A stretch of DNA of 64,000 nt from JACOMY01 sp046233115 (GCA_046233115.1 JBJXHM010000006.1:186001-250000), one strand, 5' to 3'. Positions 26,938-37,157 are shown, counted from the stretch's first letter. Notes: a model not told the origin generated them from the sequence alone. Numbers and translations: made by a program.

Positions 26938-28955
26938 GTGGGCAGACTGACGATACATGTTCTCGGTGGCTTCCAGGCCACTGGCGAGGACGGAGGTGTC
27001 ATCAGGTTCCACACGCGCAAGACGGCTGCCTTGCTGGCCTACTTGGCGATGACGCCGGGCAAAACCTTCTCGCGAGAGCATCTGATGGCGCTGCTGTGAA
27101 GCGACCGCGGCGAGGCTCAGGCCAGCAATTCGCTGCGCCAGGCCTTGTCGCAGCTGCGCCGGGCGGTGAACCGGGACGCTGGAGAGCCCCTGATCATCTC
27201 TGCCAAGGGGATCGGGATCGACCCCGAACTAGCCGTCACCGATGCCGTGACCTTCGAGCGGTGACCTTCGAGCGGCTTGCCAAGGGAACGCCCGAAGAGC
27301 GACAGCGTTCGCTCGACTGCTATGGCGGCGATTTTCTCGCTGACTTCCAGACACGCGACAATGCCTTCGAAAACTGGCGCCGGCTGACCTCCGCGCGCTT
27401 CTCGTCGCTTGCCCTCGACACCTTCGACGCGCTGCTGGACGAGGCGATCACGCAGGCCGACTACGACGGCGCTTTCGATCTCGCGCAGCGTCTGCTCGGC
27501 ATCGATCCGGCACACGAAAACGCGCACCGCGGCATCATGACGGCCCACAGCCGCAAAGGGCGCCGGGGTGCCGCCCTGCAACAGTACGAGATCTGCCGGG
27601 GCATCCTGCTGAAAGAACTAGGCGTCGAGCCGGAGGCGGAGACTGAGGAACTCCGACGATCCATTCTATCGGGCAAGCGGCAAACGCCGGCCCGCGCCGA
27701 ACCTGCCAACACGATCGGCGTGCTCGCCTTCACGACGCGCGACGACGACATCGACACCCAGAGGTTGTCCTGCCGACTCGCTGCCTCATTGGCCATGGAA
27801 CTGGGACGCTTCCGGTCGCTTTCCGTGGTCTCCGCCACGTCTTCGCTCAGGTTCGCAGGGAGCGACATCGATCTGCACGACATCGCCGACAGTCTCGACG
27901 TGCGCTATCTGGTCGAAGGCACGCTGGACCGATCCTGCAAGGCCTTGCAGGGCTTCGTGCGACTGATCGAACCGAGGTCGGGGCGCCTCATCTGGAGCGA
28001 CCGCTTCGACGCCGAGGCAAAGGATGTCTTCGAGGTCATCGATAGTATCGTCCGGTCGATCGTCGCCCCGCTGGCGGTCCAGGTCGAAAACGAAGAGATC
28101 GCCGTTGCCAGGCGCAAGCCGCTGGCCAGCCTCGAGGCCTATGACTACTGGCTGCACGGGCTCAGCCACATGCGCGTCATCTCCGAGGAAGACGAACGGG
28201 CCGCGCAAGAGCATTTTCAGGCCGCAATCGACCTCGACCCCGATTTTGCCCGTGCTCATGCAAGCCTCGCCATGAGCCATTTCAATAGCTGGTCCTGGGC
28301 GGCCTGGGGCTCCTGGCACGCCGCGATCGAACGCGGCATCGAGGGCTCGAACCGGGCGCTCGCGCTCGACCCCTGTGATCACTGGCCTCATATGGTGCTC
28401 GCCGGCATGCTGTTGTTCCAACGCGACTTCGATAGGTCGAGGGCACACCTGGATCGTGCCCTCAAACTCAATCCCAACGACGCGGACCTGCTCGCGCAGA
28501 GCAGTATGATCCTGGCCTACCTCGGCGAAACGGAAGCAGGGATCGAGGCGGGTGTCGCTGCCATGCGCCTGAACCCCTTCTATACGGAGATCTATCCCTA
28601 TGTCATGGACGTCGCATTCTGTCTTGTCGGCCGCTATGAGGAGGCGATTGACCTACAAAACCAAATCTCTAACGCAAGCATCCACGATCCCTCCTGGCGG
28701 ATCGCCGTGCGTGTCCTGATGGGAGATCTCGATAGCGCCAAGAGACTTACGACCAAGTACCACGAAAACCTGCAAGGGCTGTGGCCGGGTGTGTCCTCGA
28801 GCAACGATCTGCGAGAGATCCTCGAGACCATCAATCCCTTCAAGCGCCAGGAGGACCATGATCGCTTCTTCGGCGCACTGGAGAAAGTCAGCGTTTTCGA
28901 CGAGCCCTTTGGCGGCCTAGAACAGGATCAGCTCGCCATCTATACTCCCAGATAG
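26938..28955 (+). pseudogene. Broken SARP/BTAD-type transcriptional regulator with TolB-N-like and TPR domains
   Basis: Reading from GTG 26938 gives a typical start (GRLTIHVLGGFQATGEDGG, then FHTRKTAALLAYLAMTPGKT, a winged-helix domain). TGA at 27097-27099 then stands where the family has Trp (LLWSDRGE). The same frame continues as a good BTAD region until a 14-bp tandem duplication (27247-27274) shifts it and meets TGA at 27262. Deleting one copy restores DAVTFERLAKGTPEERQRS and a frame open to 28955: BTAD, a FlgO/TolB-N-like segment (IGVLAFTTRDDD...RYLVEGTLD) and TPRs. The intact part could still start at GTG 27261, making a product without the DNA-binding domain. Two lesions favour a pseudogene. 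Confidence 0.85.
27247..27274 (+). repeat. 14-bp tandem duplication inside the regulator gene
   Basis: Two identical abutting copies of GTGACCTTCGAGCG (27247-27260 and 27261-27274). Removing one rejoins the coding frame exactly, so this is a duplication that happened within the gene and looks recent because the copies are identical. The second copy begins with a GTG in the downstream frame, and the upstream stop TGA overlaps it as GTGA. Confidence 0.92.
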
Positions 28956-29633
28956 GCTTCCCGCACCGCAGGGTCGGTCATCAGCGCCTGCGCCGGGCCG
29001 CCGGTGACGATGCGTCCGGTCTCCATGACGTAACCGCGGTCGGCAATCGCCAGTGCCGCCATCGCGTTCTGCTCGACCAGCAGCACGGTGATGCCGCGGC
29101 GCTTCAGGTCGGCGACCACGCCCAGGACCTGCTTCACCAGCAGGGGCGCCAGGCCCATCGATGGTTCGTCGAGCAAGAGGCACCGCGGGCGGCTCATCAG
29201 CGCCCGGCCGATCGCCAGCATCTGCTGCTGCCCGCCCGAGAGGCCACCGGCCGGCAGGTGGCGCTTCTCCCGCAGCACCGGGAAGAGCGCATAGACCTCG
29301 TCGCGGTCCTGGCCGACCTTGGCGTCGCTGTAGTGGAAGGCGCCGAGGCGCAGGTTGTCCTCGACCGAGAGGTTGGTGAAGATCTGCCGACCCTCCGGCG
29401 ACTGCGCCAGGCCGAGCGGCACCCGGCGGTGCGCCGCCAGCCCGGTGATGTCCCGGCCGTCGAAGACGACCCTGCCCGCGGTCAGCGGCTGTAGGCCTGA
29501 GAGGCAGCGCAGCAGGGTGGTCTTGCCGGCCCCGTTCGCCCCCACCACGGTCACGATCTCGCCGGCCTCGACCTCCAGCTCGACGCCGTGCAGCACCTTG
29601 ATCCGGCCGTAGCGGGTCTTCACACCCGAGAGG

Positions 29634-29641
<8 letters not shown>
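28940..29641 (-). CDS. livF: Branched-chain-type ABC transporter ATP-binding protein LivF
   Basis: ATPase subunit, 233 residues. Walker A is GANGAGKTT (residues about 34-42), the signature is LSGGQQQMLAIGRAL, and Walker B is CLLLDEPSMGLAP. EGRQIFTNLSVEDNLRLGA is typical of LivF as opposed to LivG. Its ATG overlaps the end of livG by 8 bp, and its 3' end overlaps the end of the converging broken regulator by 16 bp. It is the last gene of the five-gene transporter set. Confidence 0.93.
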
Positions 29642-30406
<765 letters not shown>

Positions 30407-30410
<4 letters not shown>

Positions 30411-31363
30411 GCCGCCCTCCCGCGCCAGCGCCGCTGCAGGCTCGGCACCAGGCCCTCGGTCATGAAGATCATCACCAGCATCATGATCAGGCCCAGCAGC
30501 AGGTGCTTGTACTCCTGGAACAGGGTCAGCGCCTGCGGCAGCGCGGTCAGCAGCACGGAGCCGAGGAAACCGCCGATCACCGAGCCGGCACCGCCCAGCA
30601 CGGTCATGGTCACCAGCTCGATGGAATGGAGGAAGCTCGCCACCTCCGGCGTCACGAAGCCGTTCATCAGCGCCAGCAGGGAGCCCGAGAGCGAGGCGTA
30701 GACGGCCGAGACCACGAAGGCCTTCAGCTTGAAGAAGGCAACGTCGACCCCCAGGGTCTTGGCCGCGACCTCGGAATCGTGCAGCGCGCGCAACGCCCGG
30801 CCGCTGGGGCTGTGCTGCAGGTTCAACGCCAGCCAGGCGCCCACCAGGAAGACCAGGCCGCTGAAGTAGTACCAGAAGACCGCGGTCTTCAGCTTCAACC
30901 CCAAATCCTTCAGCAGGTCCTTCAGACCCAGCGCCTGCACCTGGATGCCGTCCGGGCCGCCGGTGAGCCAGGCCTCGTTGTTCAGCACCATGGCCACCAG
31001 AATGCCGAAGCCCAGGGTGGCGACCGCCAGGGTGTAGCCCTTGAGGCGCAGGATCGGCCGGCCGATCAGGAAGGCAACGAGGCCCGAGAGCAGCGCGCCG
31101 AAGACCAGCGCCAGGATCGGCGGCAGGCCCAGATGCTCCGGCGCCAGGGCGGAGGCATAGGCGCCGATGCCGGCGAAGCCGGCATGGCCCAGGCTCACCT
31201 GGCCGGCAAAGCCCAGCAGGATCACCAGCCCGGTCACCGCCAGGGCGTTGATGAAGATCAGCGCGAAGACCCGGTAATAGAAGGAGCTGGGAAAGAGCAG
31301 CGGCGCCAGCGCCACGATCAGCAGCAGGATCAGCAGGGTCCAGTGCTTGGCCGAGAGCCGCAT
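30407..31363 (-). CDS. livM: Branched-chain-type ABC transporter permease LivM
   Basis: Integral membrane permease of 318 residues with about nine hydrophobic segments. Family marks are LLGFAGQVSLGHAGFAGIGAYASAL near the N terminus, TLAVATLGFGILVAMVLNNE and, towards the C terminus, TMTVLGGAGSVIGGFLGS, the coupling region that contacts the ATPases. The stop overlaps livG's start by 4 bp; livH ends 3 bp upstream of its start. Confidence 0.93.
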
Positions 31364-31366
31364 GGC

Positions 31367-32239
31367 CTAGACTCGCTCCACCTGCTTGGCACCGAAGAGA
31401 CCCTGCGGCAGGAAAAAGAGCACCGCCAGGATCACCACGAAGGCCGCCGCGTCCTTGTAGTCGGAGGAGATGTAACCGGCGGTCAGTGCCTCGGTGAGGC
31501 CGATGGCGAGCCCGCCGACCAGGGCGCCCGGCGGGCTGCCCATGCCGCCCAGCATGGCCCCGGCAAAGCCCTTCAGCGCCAGGCCGACGCCGACGTCGTA
31601 GGAGGTGAAGGTGATCGGCGTCACCAGGACGCCCGCCAGCGCGCCGATCGCGGCCGAGAGCGCGAAGCTGAAGGTCATGATGTAGCCGGTGTTGATGCCG
31701 ACCAGCCGCGCCGCCAGGCGGTTGTTCGCCGTCGCCAGCACCGCACGGCCCATCAGGGTACGGGTGAAGAAGAGGTAGAGCAGCGCGAAGATCGCGGTGG
31801 CCCCGCCCAGCACCCAGAGGCTCTGCGGCAGGATGGTGGCGCCGCCGATGGCGATCGGCTCCTCGCCGCTGAAGGCCGGGATGCGGTGGAACTGCTTGTC
31901 GAAGATGATCTCGGCGCTGCCGCTGAGGAAGATCGAGGCACCTATGGTGATGATGATGAGCGCGATCACCGGGGCGCCGCGGGCCGGCTCGACGGCCAGC
32001 TTGTTGAGCGCGATCCCAACCACCACGGCGGCCAGGATCGCGGCCAGCGCGGCCAGCCAGAGCGGGGTGCCGGCCTCGTAGAGGATGGCGGTGCCCAGCC
32101 CGCCGATCATGACGAACTCGCCCTGCGCGAAGTTCACCACCTCGCTGGCGTTGTAGATCAGGGTGAAGCCCAGCGCGACCAGGGCATAGATGGCGCCGAC
32201 GGTGACGCCGGACAGCAGGAACTGGAGGAGTTCGGCCAT
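31367..32239 (-). CDS. livH: Branched-chain-type ABC transporter permease LivH
   Basis: Integral membrane permease of 290 residues: LLSGVTVGAIYALVALGFTL, VVNFAQGEFVMIGGL, a central region with GRAVLATANNRLAARLVGIN, and FAGAMLGGMGSPPGALVGGLAIGL before the last segments. It pairs with LivM to form the channel. A strong hairpin lies between it and the binding-protein gene upstream. Confidence 0.93.
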   Translation of the reverse strand: MAELLQFLLSGVTVGAIYALVALGFTLIYNASEVVNFAQGEFVMIGGLGTAILYEAGTPLWLAALAAILAAVVVGIALNKLAVEPARGAPVIALIIITIGASIFLSGSAEIIFDKQFHRIPAFSGEEPIAIGGATILPQSLWVLGGATAIFALLYLFFTRTLMGRAVLATANNRLAARLVGINTGYIMTFSFALSAAIGALAGVLVTPITFTSYDVGVGLALKGFAGAMLGGMGSPPGALVGGLAIGLTEALTAGYISSDYKDAAAFVVILAVLFFLPQGLFGAKQVERV

Positions 32240-32266
32240 GGCACGCTCTCAAACACGAAGGACCCC

Positions 32267-32302
32267 CCCCCCTGCCCTCCGCAGATGCGAAGGACAGGGG
32301 GG
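32267..32302 (-). promoter_or_regulatory. Intercistronic hairpin between the binding-protein gene and livH
   Basis: On the minus strand: CCCCCCTG, one unpaired T, CCTTCGC, loop ATCT, GCGGAGG, one unpaired G, CAGGGGGG. That makes an 8-bp and a 7-bp stem stacked with one internal mismatch. It has no T-run, so it looks like an mRNA-stabilising or partially terminating structure that keeps binding-protein mRNA more abundant than permease mRNA, as in other periplasmic-binding-protein operons. The role is inferred. Confidence 0.6.
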
Positions 32303-32312
32303 TACGGAACCG

Positions 32313-33464
32313 TCAGTCGATCAGGACGAAGGTGCCGTCCTTGACCTCCACCATGCGGAAGGCGGAGAGGTCCAGGCCCAGGTGATCGGTCGGCGAGAAG
32401 TTGAACTCGCCGGTGACGCCGACGTAGCCGCTGGTCGCCTCCAGCGCGTCGCGGATCGCCGCCGGATCGTCAGAGCCCGCCTTCTCGATTGCCGCCTTCA
32501 GCATCTCGAAGGCGTCGTAGGCATAGCCGCCGAAAGTCGAGACCGGCTCTCCGGTCTCCTTCTCATAGGCCTGCTTGTAGGCCACCACCACCGCGCGCTG
32601 CGGGTCGTCGGCGGCCAGGCTCTCGGCAACCAGCAGGCTGGGGGCGGCCATTCGCACGCCCTCGGCCGCGTCGCCGGCCAGCTCGATGAAGGACTGCGAG
32701 GCCACGCCGTGCGACTGGTAAAGCGGCTGGGTCATGCCGAGCTGGCGGTAGTTGCGGGTGACCAGCGCCGGGCCCTGGCCGAAGCCGGGGTTCAGCACCG
32801 CCTCGACACCGGCGGTGTTCTTGATCTTGGTGAGCTGCGGGGTCATGTCCGCATCCTTCGGCCCGTAGGTCTCGTCGGCCAGCACCTTGATGCCGTAGTC
32901 GCCGACGATATCCAGGCACTGCTCGCGCATCGACTTGCCGAAGCCGCCGGTGCCGGAGATCAGGCCGATCTTGGCGATGCCCTGCTGCTTCATGTCCTCG
33001 AAGATCTTGGCGCAGGCCATGCGGTCGGTGTGCGGCGTCTTGAAGACCCAGGTCTTGACCGGGTCGATGATGACCACGGCACCGGCCAGCGAGATGAAGG
33101 GGATCTCGGCATCCTCGAAGATCGGCACCATCGCCATGGTGGCGCCGGTGGTGGAGCCGCCGATAACCGCGACCACCTCGTCGTCCTCGACCAGGCGGGT
33201 GGCGAAGGTCCGCGCGTTGTTGGGATTGGCCGCGTCGTCGTACTGGATCAGGGTCACGGTCTCGCCGTTGATGCCGCCGGCGGCGTTCACCTGGTCGACC
33301 AGCATCTTCAGGGTCTTGGCCTCGGGATCGCCGAGGAAGGAGGCTGGCCCGGTGATCGCCAGGGTCGAGCCCAGCTTGATCTCGGCCGCAGCCGGCTGGA
33401 CGAAGGCGAAGCTGGCCGCGGCCAGCAGGACCGCGCTCGCGGTCTTAACCGAAAGAGACGTCAT
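32313..33464 (-). CDS. ABC transporter substrate-binding protein (LivJ/LivK-like)
   Basis: Periplasmic binding protein of 383 residues. The signal peptide ends at about residue 27 (FVQPAAA/EIKLGST). The mature protein has the Leu/Ile/Val-binding fold: LAITGPASFLGDPEAKTLKM, VNAAGGINGETVTLI and GGSTTGATMAMVPIFEDAEIPFISLAGA. GGAGG lies 10 nt before its ATG. Being divergent from phenylacetate genes, and such transporters being frequent in aromatic-acid clusters, it may bind phenylacetate or a related aromatic acid and not an amino acid; this is inference. Confidence 0.93.
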   Translation of the reverse strand: MTSLSVKTASAVLLAAASFAFVQPAAAEIKLGSTLAITGPASFLGDPEAKTLKMLVDQVNAAGGINGETVTLIQYDDAANPNNARTFATRLVEDDEVVAVIGGSTTGATMAMVPIFEDAEIPFISLAGAVVIIDPVKTWVFKTPHTDRMACAKIFEDMKQQGIAKIGLISGTGGFGKSMREQCLDIVGDYGIKVLADETYGPKDADMTPQLTKIKNTAGVEAVLNPGFGQGPALVTRNYRQLGMTQPLYQSHGVASQSFIELAGDAAEGVRMAAPSLLVAESLAADDPQRAVVVAYKQAYEKETGEPVSTFGGYAYDAFEMLKAAIEKAGSDDPAAIRDALEATSGYVGVTGEFNFSPTDHLGLDLSAFRMVEVKDGTFVLID

Positions 33465-33850
33465 CTGTGCTGTTCCTCCACTGGGTGATTCTTGTTGGGG
33501 AAAAGTCTAGCGCCCGAAGGGCAGCGTGCGAAAGCAGGGCGCGCGAAAGCCGCCGGCGACAGCAGCCGTGCGGTCCTCGATGGATCTGCGGGATCTGATG
33601 GCGGAAAGGCCGGTCGAAGGGCGCCGGAGGCAGCCGGTCGGGCAGCGTCCTTGTGGCGCAGCATCTGCACGCTCATGGCCTCCTCGTCCCTGTCTTTTCC
33701 TTGTTGGACCTGCCTTATCGCGGCAGTGAGAAGATAATTGACCGACCGGACGGTTTATGCAAGAAGATTCTTTAAGGCTTCGCCCGAGCCCGGGAATCCG
33801 GCGCACTATTCGGACGCACGATCGGTAAGCAAGCCACGGAGGAGAGCGCA
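33465..33850. other. Divergent control region between the ABC transporter and paa genes
   Basis: 386 bp without a credible gene. It holds the Shine-Dalgarnos of both units (GGAGGAAC for the binding protein, GGAGGAG for paaG) and the palindrome at 33741-33754 about 100 bp before paaG. The sequence AAGATAAT at 33731-33738 could be a -10 element; no convincing -35 was matched with it. Confidence 0.5.
33741..33754. promoter_or_regulatory. Probable PaaR (TetR family) operator
   Basis: ACCGACCGGACGGT, symmetric at 12 of 14 positions. It resembles the ACCGACCGGTCGGT-type sites I recall for TetR-family PaaR regulators of phenylacetate genes in proteobacteria. The TetR gene four genes downstream is the obvious candidate factor. 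It would be placed to control both the transporter and the paa operon. Confidence 0.6.
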
Positions 33851-34636
33851 ATGGAGAGCGAGACGATCCTGGTGGAAGAGGCCAACGGCCTGACCCGCCT
33901 GACCCTGAACCGTCCGGACAAGCTGAACAGCTTCACCACGGAGATGAACCTGGCGCTCAGGCTGGCGCTGAGCGAGGCGCAGGAGCGCTCCTCCTGCCGT
34001 GCCATCCTGCTGACAGGCGCCGGCCGCGCCTTCTGCGCCGGCCAGGACCTCAACGACCCGGCCGCCGCCCCGGGCGCGGATCTCTCCGAGGTGCTGGAGC
34101 ACTACTTCAATCCGCTGATCCGGCTGATGCGCTCGATCGAGAAGCCGATCGTCTGCGCGGTGAACGGCGTCGCCGCCGGCGCCGGCGCCAACCTGGCACT
34201 GGCCTGCGACATCGTCCTGGCGGCCAGGTCGGCCAAGTTCATCCAGGCCTTCAGCAAGATTGCGCTGATCCCCGACTGTGGCGGCACCTGGTTCCTGACC
34301 CGCCTGCTGGGCGAGGCGCGGGCCAAGGCGCTGGCCCTGACCGCCGCCCCCTTGAGCGCCGAGCAGGCCGCCGACTGGGGGCTGATCTGGCGAGCGGTCG
34401 CCGACGAGGACCTGATGACCACGGCCGAGGCCTTGGCCCTCACCCTGGCGGCGGGACCGACCTATGCGCTGGGTATGACCAAGCAGGCGATCCAGGCCGC
34501 CAGCGAGCATGGCCTCAACAACCAGCTCGAGCTGGAGCGGGACCTGCAGGGTCACGCCGGCCGCAGCCCGGACTTCGCCGAGGGCGTCGCCGCCTTCTCC
34601 GAGAAGCGGCCGGCCCGCTTCACCGGAAAGGCCTGA
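33851..34636 (+). CDS. paaG: Enoyl-CoA hydratase/isomerase family, probable 1,2-epoxyphenylacetyl-CoA isomerase PaaG
   Basis: 261-residue crotonase-fold enzyme. The oxyanion-hole segments are GAGRAFCAGQDLNDP and NGVAAGAGANLALACDIVLA, and SKIALIPDCGGTWFLTRLLG is typical of PaaG, including the Asp in IPDCGG. In the aerobic phenylacetyl-CoA pathway PaaG converts the ring epoxide to an oxepin. GGAGGAG precedes the ATG. It begins the paaG-paaI-paaK-tetR operon. The multicomponent epoxidase paaABCDE and the ring-opening paaZ are not in the window. Confidence 0.88.
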   Translation: MESETILVEEANGLTRLTLNRPDKLNSFTTEMNLALRLALSEAQERSSCRAILLTGAGRAFCAGQDLNDPAAAPGADLSEVLEHYFNPLIRLMRSIEKPIVCAVNGVAAGAGANLALACDIVLAARSAKFIQAFSKIALIPDCGGTWFLTRLLGEARAKALALTAAPLSAEQAADWGLIWRAVADEDLMTTAEALALTLAAGPTYALGMTKQAIQAASEHGLNNQLELERDLQGHAGRSPDFAEGVAAFSEKRPARFTGKA

Positions 34637-34640
34637 CGGC

Positions 34641-35081
34641 ATGCCGCGCGACCCGCAGGAATTGGCGGAGGCCTCAGCCACGGCCATGTGGGCCGACGAC
34701 CAGGCCTCGCGCGGCCTGGGCATGGAAATCGACCGGGTCGCGCCCGGCCGGGCCCGGCTCTCGATGAGCGTGACCCCCTCGATGTGCAACGGCCATGGGA
34801 TGTGCCACGGCGGCTTCATCTTCACCCTGGCCGATTCCGCCTTCGCCTTCGCCTGCAACAGCTATAACCAGCGGGTCGTGGCCCAGCATGCGGCGGTGAC
34901 CTTCATGGCCCCCGCCTTCGCCGGCGAGCGGCTGACCGCAGAGGCGGTCGAGGTGGCGCGCTACGGCCGCAGCGGCACCTACGACGTCACCGTCAACAAG
35001 GCGGACGGCAGCACCATCGCCACCTTCCGCGGCCAGTCGCGCACGATCAAAGGCACCCACGTCCCCGAGGAGGAGACCTGA
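34641..35081 (+). CDS. paaI: Hydroxyphenylacetyl-CoA thioesterase PaaI
   Basis: Hotdog-fold thioesterase, 146 residues, 4 bp after paaG. The central MCHGGFIFTLADSAFAFACN carries the catalytic Asp and the helix of the PaaI type, and QHAAVTFMAPAFAGERLTAEA is the next strand. It releases CoA from dead-end or hydroxylated phenylacetyl-CoA thioesters and so protects the CoA pool during catabolism. The ATG at 34641 is chosen because it directly follows paaG and gives the family's usual length. Confidence 0.9.
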   Translation: MPRDPQELAEASATAMWADDQASRGLGMEIDRVAPGRARLSMSVTPSMCNGHGMCHGGFIFTLADSAFAFACNSYNQRVVAQHAAVTFMAPAFAGERLTAEAVEVARYGRSGTYDVTVNKADGSTIATFRGQSRTIKGTHVPEEET

Positions 35082-35142
35082 ACCCCTCCCCGGCCCGCCC
35101 GACCCGAATGAGCGCAACAAACAAGAACCGGAGGACACCCCC

Positions 35143-36450
35143 ATGGAGGATCTCTCTCCCAAGCCCGGCGATCTGGAGCCGATCGAGACGGCGTCCAGGG
35201 ACGAGATCGCCGGCCTGCAGCGCGCACGGCTGAAGGCCACCCTGGCCCACGCCTACGCCAATTCGCCGGTCTACCGCGCCAAGTTCGACGCCGCCGGCGT
35301 CCATCCCGACGACCTCAAGGACCTGTCGGACCTCGCGAAGTTCCCCTTCACGGTGAAGCAGGATCTACGCGAGCACTATCCCTTCGGCATGTTCGCGGTG
35401 CCGCGCGAGCGCCTGGCCCGCATCCATGCCTCGTCGGGCACCACCGGCAAGCCGACCGTGGTCGGCTACACCGCAGCCGACATAGAGATGTGGGCCAAGG
35501 TGGTGGCCCGCTCGATCCGCGCCTCGGGCGGGCGGGCCGGCGACATGATCCACGTCGCCTATGGCTACGGCCTCTTCACCGGCGGGCTCGGCGCCCACTA
35601 CGGCGCGGAGAAGCTGGGCTGCACCGTGGTGCCGGTCTCCGGCGGTATGACCGAGCGCCAGGTGACCCTGATCCAGGACTTCCGGCCGCGGGTCATCATG
35701 GTGACCCCCTCCTACGCGCTCTCGATCCTGGATCACTTCCGCGAGCAGGGCATCGACCCGCGCGAGACCTCGCTCGCGGTCGGCATCTTCGGCGCCGAGC
35801 CCTGGACCAACGCCATGCGCCAGGAGATCGAGCAGGCCTTCGACATGCACGCCGTCGACATCTACGGCCTGTCGGAGGTGATCGGCCCGGGCGTGGCCTG
35901 CGAGTGCGTCGAGACCAAGGATGGCCTGCACATCTGGGAGGACCACTTCTACCCGGAGGTCATCGACCCCGAGACCGGCCGGGTCCTGCCCGACGGCGAG
36001 GAGGGCGAGCTGATCTTCACCTCGCTGACCAAGGAGGCCTTCCCGATCATCCGCTACCGCACCCGGGACCTGACGCGCCTCTTGCCCGGCACCGCGCGCT
36101 CGATGCGGCGGATGGAGAAGGTGACCGGGCGCTCGGACGACATGATCATCCTGCGCGGCGTCAACGTCTTCCCGACCCAGATCGAGGAGCAGCTCCTGAA
36201 GTGCAGGGCGCTGGCACCGCACTTCGTGATCGAGCTCACCCGCGAGGGGCGGATGGACGTGATGACCGTGAAGACCGAGGCGCTGCCCGATTGCGACGAG
36301 GCCGGGCGCAAGGCCGCCGCCGCCGAGCTGGTCCACCACGTGAAGAGCGTGATCGGCGTCTCGGTCAAGGTCGCGGTCGGCGAACCGCTCTCGGTCGAGC
36401 GCTCGGCCGGCAAGGCGCGCCGCGTGATCGACCTGCGCAACCGGGACTGA
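35143..36450 (+). CDS. paaK: Phenylacetate-CoA ligase
   Basis: AMP-forming ligase of 435 residues that activates phenylacetate to phenylacetyl-CoA, the first step of the pathway. The P-loop is SSGTTGKPTVVGYT (about 87-100). YGLSEVIGPGVACEC is the adenylate-binding region, RYRTRDLTRLLPGT the hinge, and MIILRGVNVFPTQIEEQLL the C-terminal domain motif of the PaaK family. The Shine-Dalgarno is GGAGG, 8 nt before the ATG. Confidence 0.95.
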   Translation: MEDLSPKPGDLEPIETASRDEIAGLQRARLKATLAHAYANSPVYRAKFDAAGVHPDDLKDLSDLAKFPFTVKQDLREHYPFGMFAVPRERLARIHASSGTTGKPTVVGYTAADIEMWAKVVARSIRASGGRAGDMIHVAYGYGLFTGGLGAHYGAEKLGCTVVPVSGGMTERQVTLIQDFRPRVIMVTPSYALSILDHFREQGIDPRETSLAVGIFGAEPWTNAMRQEIEQAFDMHAVDIYGLSEVIGPGVACECVETKDGLHIWEDHFYPEVIDPETGRVLPDGEEGELIFTSLTKEAFPIIRYRTRDLTRLLPGTARSMRRMEKVTGRSDDMIILRGVNVFPTQIEEQLLKCRALAPHFVIELTREGRMDVMTVKTEALPDCDEAGRKAAAAELVHHVKSVIGVSVKVAVGEPLSVERSAGKARRVIDLRNRD

Positions 36451-36453
36451 ACG

Positions 36454-37062
36454 ATGGCCCGGCCCCGTGCAGAGGACTACGACCAGAAGCGCCGCGCCAT
36501 CCTGAAGACGGCGACGCAGCTCTTCGCCCAGCACGGCTTCGACCGCGCCTCGATTGCCGCGGTCGCGGCCGAGTGCGGGATCTCCAAGGCGCTGCTCTAT
36601 CACTACTACGACAGCAAGGAAGCGCTGCTCTTCGACATCATCCGCTCGCACCTGGAGGACCTGGTGCAGGCCCTGAGCGAGGTCGACGACCCCAGCCTGC
36701 CGGGCGAGCGGCGCCTGCGCCTGCTGGTCGGCCAGCTGCTGGAGAGCTACCGCGACGCCGACGACGAGCACCGGGTGCAGATCAACGCCATGGGCACCCT
36801 GCCGCCGGAGCTGGCCGAGGAGCTGCGCGGGCTGGAGCGCCAGCTCGTCACCCACTTCTCTACCGTGCTGAAGGCGGTGAACCCGGCGCTGGAGCAGGAG
36901 CGGCGCCTGCTGAAACCGGTCACCATGTCCTTCTTCGGCATGCTGAACTGGGTCTACCTCTGGTTCCGGCCGGAGGGCGCGATGAGCCGCAGCGACTACG
37001 CCGACCTAGCCACCACCCTGATCCTGCAGGGCGTGATGGCGGTGGGGAAAGAGCAGACTTAG
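36454..37062 (+). CDS. paaR: TetR family regulator, probably PaaR
   Basis: 202 residues: an N-terminal TetR helix-turn-helix (RRAILKTATQLFAQHGFDRASIAAVAAECGISKALLYHYYDSKEALL) and a C-terminal ligand-binding domain. It starts 3 bp after paaK and is therefore cotranscribed with the genes it is likely to repress. Known PaaR repressors respond to phenylacetyl-CoA. The palindrome at 33741 is the expected target. The assignment to PaaR rests on operon position and operator type. Confidence 0.85.
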   Translation: MARPRAEDYDQKRRAILKTATQLFAQHGFDRASIAAVAAECGISKALLYHYYDSKEALLFDIIRSHLEDLVQALSEVDDPSLPGERRLRLLVGQLLESYRDADDEHRVQINAMGTLPPELAEELRGLERQLVTHFSTVLKAVNPALEQERRLLKPVTMSFFGMLNWVYLWFRPEGAMSRSDYADLATTLILQGVMAVGKEQT

Positions 37063-37157
37063 TCCCTTGCATTGGCCAAATTGCCCTTGATCACCACAGC
37101 GACTTGCCGCGTGATAGCAGTGCGAAAGCGCAACGCGGACAGAGCCAGAGGGAACAG

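Noticed and set aside
26865..27260. N-terminal extension of the regulator's downstream frame
   Set aside because: The translated sequence is Cys/Arg/Pro-rich noise, while another frame gives a clear winged-helix start. The open frame is accidental and hides the frameshift.
30503..32344. 613-codon plus-strand frame opposite livM and livH
   Set aside because: Composition is Gln/Asp/Arg/His-rich with no recognisable domain; the minus strand holds two definite permeases.
33461..33737. Small frames on both strands in the transporter/paa divergent region
   Set aside because: Arg/Ala/Pro/Ser-rich on both strands, no start signals, and the region must hold promoters and the operator.
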